Shown here piece by piece: positions 10,256 to 18,800 of a DNA stretch of 20,648 nucleotides. The notes under the pieces were generated by a model, which was given only the letters and a program-made list of their open reading frames with translations, was not told where the DNA came from and did no database searches. Source of the stretch: Pelargonium cotyledonis (Eukaryota; Streptophyta; Magnoliopsida; Geraniales; Geraniaceae); the NCBI GenBank assembly GCA_036897625.1, contig JAYMTA010001315.1, forward strand, positions 1-20,648. The letters are read 5' to 3'. The translations under genes and the position numbers were made by a program. Position 1 is the stretch's first letter; each line of letters begins with the position of its first letter.

Positions 10256-10493
10256 AAATGGTTAAGAGTTGTTTTTTTTTTTTTGGATAAGCGAGGGACC
10301 GCAGACCCGCTTTGATGGCCAATGTTTCTCACTCCTTGTGGGGGGCGTCACCCTGTTAGTTGTTAGTTCCCTTAAACTCATAAATCACTCCTCATACCGT
10401 CGGCAAAGAGGCTTGAACCTGAGACCTTAAAGGAAAACCAAAGAAGCGTGTTAATTGCTTGGGCCATCATGCCTTGATAAATGGTTAAGAGTT
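10256..10493 (-). mobile_element. tRNA-derived SINE with perfect 15-bp target-site duplication
   Basis: The 15-mer AAATGGTTAAGAGTT occurs exactly at 10256-10270 and 10479-10493 and brackets a 208-bp body. Read on the - strand, the body begins at 10478, has an A-box-like TGGCCCAAGCA (complement of 10456-10466) and a B-box GGTTCAAGCCT (complement of about 10409-10419). It ends in a 13-base A run (T's at 10272-10284). Head, promoter boxes, A tail and target duplication are all those of a retroposed tRNA-type SINE. It is the best-preserved mobile element in the window, just past the TPR2 3' end. I cannot name its family. Confidence 0.88.
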
Positions 10494-10940
10494 TTGTTTA
10501 TTTGTTTTGGGTTGATTGTTTGCCCTAGCCCCTATGTCTATCACATGATTCTCAAAATTAGACTAGCTCATAAAACTTGTAATTTGGATTCGAATTTACT
10601 GATACTCGAAATTTGATTCTTCTTTTGAGCCATTTGATTTGACCAACTTTTATGTCGGGTCTGTTTATTTTGTGAAATTTTTGGGACTAAACAGATCAAA
10701 TCAAGGCAAAACTGCGGGAATCCTTACATTTCATACTTAAAAGCGAAATCGATCTCTCCCTCAGTCCAAAACACGAACGAATACGAAGCTTTTTTTGGTC
10801 GAATTTGATTGTACGAACCCATATAAATTCAATCCGAAACCGAAATTGTCACTGACTCGAATAATAACTTATTCTATTATAATTTATAGCAGTTAAAAGC
10901 CAATAGCCGGTTTAGGTCAACAGCCGGTCTGACAGGCCAA
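10494..10940. other. AT-rich spacer between TPR2 and PRP38
   Basis: No gene, RNA or clear element is visible. There are scattered degenerate words such as CGAACCC, CCGAAACCGAA and TCGAAT around 10780-10860 that resemble decayed repeats. Promoter-type motifs for PRP38 begin only after about 10940. Confidence 0.5.
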
Positions 10941-10944
10941 ATAG

Positions 10945-11057
10945 ATCGAACCGGCCCAGCATTTTAAATAATACAGTAATAAATAAAAGACCACAATCTT
11001 CTCGGTCTACAAGAGGTTAGGGTTAGGGTTTTGCGATTCTCTCTCTCGACCGAGACG
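10945..11057 (+). promoter_or_regulatory. PRP38 core promoter and leader: site II and double reverse telo-box
   Basis: GGCCCA at 10953-10958 is a site II (TCP-binding type) core, followed about 55 bases later by GGTTAGGGTTAGGGTTTTG at 11015-11033. On the - strand the latter reads as two overlapping telo-box units (AAACCCTAA). A pyrimidine run (TTCTCTCTCTCG, about 11037-11049) precedes the start codon at 11058. Site II plus telo-box is the known arrangement for genes of the plant growth and translation machinery. Confidence 0.65.
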
Positions 11058-13586
11058 ATGGCGAATCGTACAGACCCGGCGGCGAAGAGCATACGGGGAA
11101 CGAATCCACAGAACCTGGTGGAGAAGATTCTCCGGACGAAGATTTACCAGAACACCTACTGGAAGGAGCAGTGCTTCGGTCTCACGGCGGAGACGCTGGT
11201 GGACAAAGCCATGGAGCTCGACCCCCTCGGCGGGACCTTCGGTGGCAACCGCAAGCCCACCCCGTTCATGTGCCTCGTCATGAAGATGCTCCAGATCCAG
11301 CCGGAGAAGGACATCGTCGTCGAATTCATCAAAAACGAGGACTACAAGTACGTTCGTATTCTCGGTGCCTTCTACTTGCGCCTCACAGGCACCGACGTCG
11401 ACATATACCGCTACCTTGAGCCTCTGTACAACGACTACCGGAAACTCCGGCAGAAAATGCCTGATGGACGCTTCGCTCTGACTCATGTTGATGAGGTTAT
11501 CGATGAGCTGCTCACAAAGGATTACTCTTGTGATGTTGCTTTGCCTCGGATCAAGAAAAGGTACCTTCTCAATCGAGCTAAATTTCCTTCATAAATTCTC
11601 TGCTTGATTTACCTGTAAATTTTTAGCTTAAAATCCTTATACATAGATTCGATGAGATTTAACTGAAATTTTGCTCCAATTAGGTCGAATCTGGAAACAA
11701 TTGGCACACTGGAACCAAGAAAAAGTGCTCTGGAAGATGATTTTGAAGAGGAAGAAGAAAGGGAGGAGAATGAGCAGCTCAATGATGAATTAGAAGATGG
11801 AGGCCATGAGAAGGTTTTTGTTTTAGTTTCTCGCATTTTCTATAGAAATGCTTTATTGCTTTGTCTACTGAAATATGATTGTTTGTCAAGTTCTGATGTG
11901 TGTATGGTTTTGAACACTTCTCAGGATTATTACCGAACGAGGAGTCCTGCAAGGGAAAGAGATAGGGATAGAAGACGTGATAGTCATCGTCACAGGTATG
12001 AAGCTATCTGGTGTTTCTACTTTCTAGTTTTTAACTTGTTCATGGTATAAATTTGTGTAAAATTAGTTTGGGATGCTCTTTAAAATATAGTAGTTGAACA
12101 AGCTGAATTCATACACATTTGAGTTTTCTAATAAGGGAAATCATTAATATTGTTTTTGAGATTGGAAGATTAGGGTTTTCACATAAAAGTTTAAACCAGA
12201 GAACCAATTAGGTGACTGTAGGCATGTGATTGTGAGTTGATTGCAATTGAATGGGTGAATATTTTTTATTTTTTGGTAGTGCTTGTAGAAAACCATTGCG
12301 GAAGTTGTGTGCATAAATTGTTTTTTCATCAAAACTATTGTTCAACCATGGCATTGAGGCCATTGTTGATTTAAAGCAGCTTCCTATAGTAAATATACAT
12401 GATTCTGCCAGGTTTCTCTGCACTGACAGTGTGCAGCGAGAAGTATGATGAATCATACAATCTTTATATTGTGATTCCAATTAGTTATCATGGTCATTTG
12501 GTACTTAGAATAGGTCTGTTCACTTCCGTGTGACGTGTGATGATTCTTATTTTCTATTAGACCTCTTTTGGAGCGAAGTGTTTTTATCTCTATAATTCGT
12601 GAGATACTTCAGAAGAAGCGATGTTCGTGCTATTAGTTTCTCCTTGTGTTTTCTGCCTAGAGTGAACTTCCTTTCAAGTTTATATATAAAAAATTTCCTA
12701 TAACTTTTACAAGAATATTCTCATTGTCCAAGGTTGGATTACGATTTTTTGGTCACGAGAATGGCTCTTCGATGGGAATCCCATTCCCATTCCCATTCCA
12801 ATTTCTTTAATCAAAATGCTAGCTATATATCATTCTAAAATCCTCTTATAATACAAAGGATCTTTACCTAGTGAACTAGTATAGTTTTGGCACTTTTGGC
12901 AATTTCTTGAGTGAGACAATGATGTTGGTCATTATCATTAGTTTGTATGTTGATTGTAGTTTTTTTTCTTTCAAGAGTTGTTTCTTGAAAACTTATGTGA
13001 TCAGTCATTTATTGTCATTCCCATCAATTGAGGTTACATACAAGGGTACAACCCTCCTGCAAGTAAAACATAATATTTTACCTCACTCTTATGTTTTCCC
13101 TGTTGACTCTTTCTTTACAGGGATAGAGACTATGACAGGGACTATGATAGGGATTACGACCGAGACCGCGGGAAGGGAAGAGATAGAGATCGGGACAGAG
13201 AGAGGGAGAGAGATAGGGATAGGGACAGGGACAGGGACAGGGATCGTTACCGCCTAAGAGAAGAAAAGGAGTATGGTCGTGAGAGAGATCGAGATAGAGA
13301 CAGAGAAGGAAGGCGGGACAGAGATAGTCGCAGGCGGGGGGGGCATTCTAGGGGGCGGGGGAGGAGTAGGGGGCGGCAGGACCGGGACAGAGACGGTGGG
13401 GAGCACCGCAAGAGGCACGCTCGCGGTAGCACCAGTCCAAAAAGTCGTGCAGATGATGAGCAAGAAGAGCCAAAGAAGAGGAAACAAAAGAAGGAGAAGA
13501 AGGACGATGGGACAAACGATCAAGATCCAGAAGTTGCCGAATGGAACAGGATTCGTGCTTCTCTTGGAATGGCACCTTTGAAGTAA
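11058..13586 (+). CDS. PRP38: Pre-mRNA-splicing factor PRP38
   Basis: Spliceosomal protein needed for the transition to the catalytically active complex. It is a tri-snRNP component in yeast and a B-complex component in animals. Exons 11058-11560, 11684-11813, 11925-11995 and 13121-13586 join to 389 residues. The start MANRTDPAAKSIRGTNPQN is the conserved plant N-terminus, so I took this ATG over upstream codons. The all-helical PRP38 domain spans about residues 5-170 (FGLTAETLVDKAMELD, GGTFGGNRKPTPF, YVRILGAFYLRLTG, LTKDYSCDVALPR). After an acidic stretch (DDFEEEEEREENE) comes a long Arg/Asp/Glu-rich tail with DYDRDYDR and RDRDRD repeats and a Gly/Arg patch. The protein closes with EVAEWNRIRASLGMAPLK, the conserved end. 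Intron 3 (11996-13120) is unusually long, and exon 1 is much richer in GC than the neighbours. Confidence 0.95.
11996..13120 (+). other. PRP38 intron 3, 1.1 kb
   Basis: By far the longest intron of the gene, inside the region encoding the charged tail. It is AT-rich with no coding ORF of interest. It holds a small (CCCATT)3 run at about 12779-12799 next to its partial inverse complement GATGGGAATC, which could form a small hairpin. I find no mobile element with clear ends. Confidence 0.6.
13214..13243 (+). repeat. In-frame hexamer repeat encoding Arg-Asp pairs in PRP38
   Basis: Five consecutive AGGGAY hexamers (AGGGAT, AGGGAC x3, AGGGAT) encode alternating Arg-Asp. The repeat is in frame and could change copy number without breaking the protein. 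It is part of a longer purine-rich stretch (about 13121-13320) encoding the RD/RE tail. Confidence 0.85.
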
Positions 13587-13850
13587 CTGTGAGTAGATGT
13601 CAATATATACATCTTTCCGAATCTGATATTGCTTGTAGCTCTGTATTTCATGTTACGAACAAAAACACAGCCTGCAGAATGAGATCTTGCTGGCAGCTTG
13701 TTCTTGAAATGAGATTTTTTGGTTGTAGCCATTATGTCCTCCAAATGAGATTTTGCTTGAAGATGTTTGTGCGTTTGTCTTGTTTACTCTCATTTTGTCT
13801 GTACAGTAAGTCGGTTATGCATGAAATATCGACAAAATCCCTACCACTTG
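13587..13850 (+). other. PRP38: Probable 3' UTR of PRP38
   Basis: Non-coding sequence after the TAA stop. GT-rich words (TTTGTGCGTTTGTCTTGTTT near 13767-13786, then TGTACAGTAAG) are suitable as plant polyadenylation signals. The exact end cannot be fixed. ORFs crossing this region lack any recognisable protein features. Confidence 0.4.
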
Positions 13851-14310
13851 AGTTTGTTACGTTAAATGTGCACGAGGATACATAAGAGAAAATACACCAC
13901 TAACTTACCCTTAAGTTTTGCAAAACTATACACTCACTTTAAGAGAGTAATTATAGTTTATTTACATATTTTCATGAAGTACCAATAATATCTCTACCAC
14001 TTGAGTAACTCATGTTGGGACGACTTTTTCTCCCACGACTCTTTCTACTATGTTAATTTTTTTTTGTGTTTGTCTTATCATTTTCTCAAATAAAAAAATA
14101 CAAGTTACTTTGAAGTTAAATTTTGGATTGGTATTTAAATTTTGGATTGGTATTTTAAGGAAGACATTTGTCGTTCTTATAGAAGTTGTGAGACTAATGA
14201 GTTCATTGGAGAAATTTTTATGTGGTTTTGCCACTTTTTTTCTCGTCTTTGAAAAGCGTCCACGTATTCTTAACTGGAACTATTCCATGTAGAAATAAAC
14301 ATGAGAATGG
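13851..14310. repeat. AT-rich spacer with a 2 x 19-bp tandem duplication
   Basis: No gene is visible. A 19-bp unit TTAAATTTTGGATTGGTAT occurs twice in direct succession at 14116-14153. The 13-mer CTACCACTTGAGT is repeated at 13841-13853 and 13994-14006, about 150 bp apart. These look like ordinary spacer duplications or remnants of old elements. Confidence 0.55.
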
Positions 14311-14355
14311 ATGAAGATTGCAATTGGTCAATATCATTAACAATTGCTGACTTTA

Positions 14356-14608
14356 ATATAAAAAGTGATGATATGACAAATCTAAACATCAATTATCATC
14401 GGAACAATTAGGTTAAAGTGTTTGCTCCATTAGAGTTCTAAGTTTCAAGTTTTGGTTAGCAAAAATTATAATCATTTTTTTTAATAATATTTATGAAACA
14501 CGTGCCAATTAGTTATTGGTTAGTTTTAAGTTATAATATACATTTTTTTAAAGGGGTTGCCATGTCAACGATTATTTGATTTGTCACATTATCCATTTTT
14601 ACATAATC
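14356..14608. mobile_element. Degenerate long inverted-repeat (MITE-like) element
   Basis: The arm around 14356-14405 and the inverse complement of about 14556-14608 align around a shared TGACAAATC at roughly 70 percent over about 48 bases. Both arms have AAAAA to one side and CAT..G..AAC to the other. The core is AT-rich and contains a G-box CACGTG at 14499-14504. There is no coding capacity. The true ends may lie further out (a weaker match reaches about 14315). Age and family cannot be given. Confidence 0.4.
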
Positions 14609-14849
14609 TAATTTGCAAGACCAACTTGATTTTTATCTAAACATAGGGAATACAATCGTGTTTGATCGAGAGAGTATGACACCGACTCAAACGAATACTT
14701 GTCCGAGTGTGATATGCTTTAAAAGTGCTGATGTTCTGATTGTGTACCCGCTTCGAAACTAGGTCAAGACAAAACAAATGATTTTTATAAAATTATTTAT
14801 ATAATAGTATTAAAATATAGAAAACATTTTCCTTCAAAAAATACATAGA

Positions 14850-15000
14850 AAACGCTATAGCAGCACAAACAAATTGGGCCATATTCTGCTTGAAGGCCCA
14901 AACATTATAGCAGCACAAACCGAACCGGTTCAGCAGTTGGGCTAACAACCCGCATAACCGACCCATTTTAAACTGTAGTATACTGCTAAAACCCTAAAAT
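14850..15000 (+). promoter_or_regulatory. eIF3a promoter: three site II motifs and telo-box
   Basis: Site II cores occur at 14875-14880 (TGGGCC), 14895-14900 (GGCCCA) and 14938-14943 (TGGGCT), followed by a telo-box AAACCCTAA at 14989-14997. A 15-bp direct repeat TATAGCAGCACAAAC at 14856-14870 and 14906-14920 brackets the first two. This site II plus telo-box arrangement is the established signature of plant ribosomal-protein and translation-factor promoters, which fits the gene downstream. No TATA box is seen. Confidence 0.75.
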
Positions 15001-15004
15001 TCAA

Positions 15005-15825
15005 TAATCTTCTTGTTCAGCTACACAAAAAGCTTCCAAGACGACGAAGAAGCGGCCACTTCCACTCGCTCGTCAATCACAGCGACTCAGCGATTCACTC
15101 CAGAGCCTATTCTCTGGTACCTTCAACTTTCTCTCCCCGTTGATTATCTGTTTTATTTTAATTATTAATTATTATGATTTTATATTGATTGTTAGATTTA
15201 GTGTCTGCGATTGTTCGATATAGTTTGGAATCGAAATAACAGAGATTCCATTACTAGATGCGTCTGGTTGGTCGATTATTTAAGTATATCTACTGCACAG
15301 TTTGAAGTAGCTAGTGAATTTTGTGTTTTGGGTAGTGGGGGTTCGTTTGGAAAATTGGGGATTTATGATGAGTCCATTTTTTAGCTTACTCGAAGCAATT
15401 GGTGATTTTATGCGCTTAAAGATTGTGTCTGACCTACACTGCGGTTATTGGTTTATTAGATTTGGGATATAAAATATGTAGTCCTTCTACTCTCTCTTCC
15501 TGCAAATTGATTGTTTTTTTTTTCTTTCCTTTCTTTCTGTTGTGGATTGTTAGATTTAGTGTCAGTGATTGTTCAATAAATTTTGCCTACATTGTAATTA
15601 ATTTTGGAACCCACATTGTGCGATAGGATTATTTAAAAGTTTTGAACCTTTTGTGTTATCTTACAGTTTTGCATGTTTTATAGTTATGGACTAGGATGCA
15701 TTGAAGGTCTATACTTTACTTTGATATGCATAGGACGATGACAGAGTTTGTGTATCGTAATGATTCAGGTTGTTAATTTACATTTTATGCCTTTTCTTGA
15801 TCAGGCTCAATTTTTGTTTTGAGCT
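15005..15825 (+). other. eIF3a 5' UTR with leader intron
   Basis: A first non-coding exon (start near 15005, end 15116, donor GTACCT) and an acceptor at 15803-15804 leave 21 more leader bases before the ATG. The intron (15117-15804, 688 bp) is T-rich. It contains TTAGATTTG at 15456-15464, which fits the TTNGATYTG motif linked to intron-mediated enhancement, and a 34-bp near-duplication (15187-15220 and 15545-15578, 31 of 34 identical). The spliced leader has no upstream ATG. The first-exon boundaries are inferred from composition and splice signals. Confidence 0.6.
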
Positions 15826-18800
15826 ATGTCGACTTTTGCGAAGCCGGAGAATGCACTTAAGCGAGCTGAAGGTCAGTGGCAATTTATACCTTTTTATCTT
15901 GTTATTGCTGATACCCTTTGGGATTCAGAAATGTCTAAATGTTATCTGTTACCGCAATTCTGTTCTTAGTCAGAGCACATCCTCTTATGATTTTTAACAT
16001 CAAACAGTTGAATATAAACAACTGCCGAACCACCCTAATGTGGTTAATGAATTGCCATCTTTTATTATCTAAATTCAACTATTTATGAGACTAGAATGTT
16101 GGATATATCAATTTCAACCAGCAGCCTGTAATGTCTTTGTTACGAAGGGTGGCTATCATAAGTGCAACACATTGTAGTTTGGTTTGCATCATTCTTTGTT
16201 GTATGCTTAACTCTTTTTCTATGATGCTTGGATTCAGAGCTCATCAATGTTGGGCAAAAGCAAGATGCCTTGCAAGCACTTCATGATCTTATCACCTCAA
16301 AGAGGCATCGTGCTTGGCAGAAACCACTGGAACGTATTATGTTCAAGTATGTGGAGCTTTGTGTGGACCTGCGGAAGGGACGGTTTGCTAAAGACGGACT
16401 GATTCAATATCGAATCGTCTGCCAGCAAGTGAATGTTAATTCTTTGGAGGAAGTGATTAAGCACTTCATCCATTTGTCCACTGAGAAAGCCGAGCAAGCT
16501 CGTAGTCAGGCTCAGGCCCTTGAGGAGGCTCTTGATGTTGATGACTTAGAAGCAGATAGAAGACCCGAAGACTTGATGCTAAGTTATGTCAGTGGAGAGA
16601 AAGGGAAAGACAGGTCCGACCGAGAGACGGTTACCCCTTGGTTTAAGTTTTTGTGGGAGACCTATAGAACAGTGCTGGAGATATTGCGAAATAACTCAAA
16701 GTTGGAGGCTCTTTATGCGGTATTCCTCTCTAGATCAAAATACATAATATTCTGTTTTGGCAGTAGTTAGTTTTTTAAATTGATAACTTTAAAGTACTGT
16801 AGAATAAGCATTTATGATTGTGTCATGTGCAGATGACAGCTCACCGTGCTTTCCAGTTCTGCAAGCAGTACAAACGGACAACAGAGTTTCGCAGGTTGTG
16901 TGAAATTATAAGGAATCATCTGTCAAACCTCAACAAGTACAGGGATCAGAGAGATAGACCTGACTTGTCTGCTCCTGAGAGCTTGCAATTGTACCTTGAT
17001 ACAAGATTTGAGCAACTTAAGATTGCTACTGAACTTGAATTATGGCAGGTATCTAATAAGTATTCTATTTATTTTTGTATTGTGCATCTATTTATGGTAC
17101 TGATTGTTTAACCCTCAAAACGTTCTTTTCTCACCATTACTTTTTGTTGTTTCCTGTAGGAAGCTTTTCGCTCTGTTGAAGATATTCATGGCTTAATGTG
17201 CATGGTTAAGAAAACCCCAAAGTCGTCCTTGATGGTCGTTTATTATGCAAAGCTTACTGAAATTTTTTGGGTTTCATCGAGCCATTTATATCATGCCTAT
17301 GCATGGCTCAAGCTTTTTACACTTCAGAAGAGCTTCAATAAAAATTTAAGTCAGAAGGATTTGCAATTGATCGCGTCATCAGTTGTATTGGCTGCACTCT
17401 CAGTGGCTCCATATAGTAACACCCATGGTGCATCTCATTTGGAACTTGAGAATGAGAAGGAGCGCAATTTGAGGATGGCTAATCTTCTAGGGTTCAATCT
17501 TGACCCTAAATTTGAAAGCAGAGAAGTGGTATGAAGAATTGCGTTCTTGCATTTGGTCATGCTTTTTTTTTGTCCCATGAATCATCTCAATCTGACATTT
17601 TGCATTTTACAGCTCTCGCGATCATCCCTTCTCTCCGATCTGGTAAGATTTATTTGATTTATGAATATGCTTTTATTTTGTAGTAGTTATTACCAATCTC
17701 ATCAATGAAATATTAAAAATGTTTGAGCTTTATATGTTTCACACCTATCAGTATCTGTGTATGGTTTATTTAACAGGGTATTTGTTGACTGATCTGGCTC
17801 TATATCACAGGTTTCCAAAGGTGTACTTAATTGTGTAACTCAGGAAGTTAAAGATCTCTACAATCTTTTGGAGCATGAGTCTCTCCCTCTAGATCTTGCA
17901 TCCAAGATACAGCCTTTACTGACTAAAGTTTCAAAAGTTGGGGGTAAGCTTTCATCGGCTTCTTCAGTACCCGAAGTGCAGCTGTCACAGTATGTTCCTT
18001 CCTTGGAAAAGCTTGCCACCTTGAGATTACTTCAGCAGGTGCCTTTTTTCTTGGATCTGTTTTCTTTAGTTCTTTTGTTCTTCGAATGCTATTTTTATTT
18101 TTTTTCAAGAAATGTTCATTTTTGCTGTTTTTTTTTGTTTGTCTTTCAGGTTTCCCAAGTGTATGAGACAATGAAAATTGAGAGTCTCTCTGCTATGATA
18201 CCATTTTTTTGTTTTGCCGATGTGGAGAAAATTTCTGTTGATGCTGTCAAACAAAGTTTTATCGCGATGAAGGTTGATCATATGAAGGAGGTTGTCTTGT
18301 TTGGTAGCTGGGTAAGTTGGTGCTTTTAGTTTTGATTAAATGCTCTACTCTAAACTTTAACCATTGATCTGCTTTCCTTATGCAATAATGCTTGTGATAT
18401 TAAGTAATTTTGGTGCTCTTTATCCATTTTTTATTCTTGTTCATTTTCAACTTTTGCTTCCAAGGATAACTGCCTTGATAAATTGAGATAACAAAAAGTA
18501 TATAGTACGGGTTTCTCAAATGTGTTTTTAAATTAGGTTCAAACATAATTTCACTTGCAATATCTGTTTTGGTCCATCTGTCTGTTTGAAATGGAATGTA
18601 CTGCTGTCTGTTTGAAATGGAATGTACTGCTGTCTGTTTGAAATGGAATGTACTGCGTAGTTGAACTTTATATTATGTTTTGAAGTTTTCTGGAGACCAT
18701 TTTGGCTCAATTCATTTCGGTTATTGTGTTCTATTAGGTTCTTGAATCTGATAATCTGCGGAATCACCTGACTGCCCTTGCTGAATCCTTGAATAATGCA

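Noticed and set aside
11015-11033. Interstitial telomere-repeat remnant
   Set aside because: Only about two TTAGGG-type units, positioned exactly where plant promoters carry telo-boxes, so a regulatory motif is the simpler reading.
11007-11486. Long - strand ORF (159 codons) opposite PRP38 exon 1
   Set aside because: It mirrors the GC-rich sense codons of a strongly conserved domain. It has no recognisable protein features and its amino-acid composition looks like reverse-read coding sequence.
12207-12480. Small ORFs on the - strand inside PRP38 intron 3
   Set aside because: No protein features, AT-rich intron composition, and no start or splice context supporting a nested gene.
13247-13581. 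Alternative-frame and antisense ORFs rich in Pro/Ser/Leu or Gly/Glu over PRP38 exon 4
   Set aside because: They are by-products of the repetitive purine-rich RD/RE codons. The frame I chose joins in phase with the other exons and ends in the conserved LGMAPLK tail.
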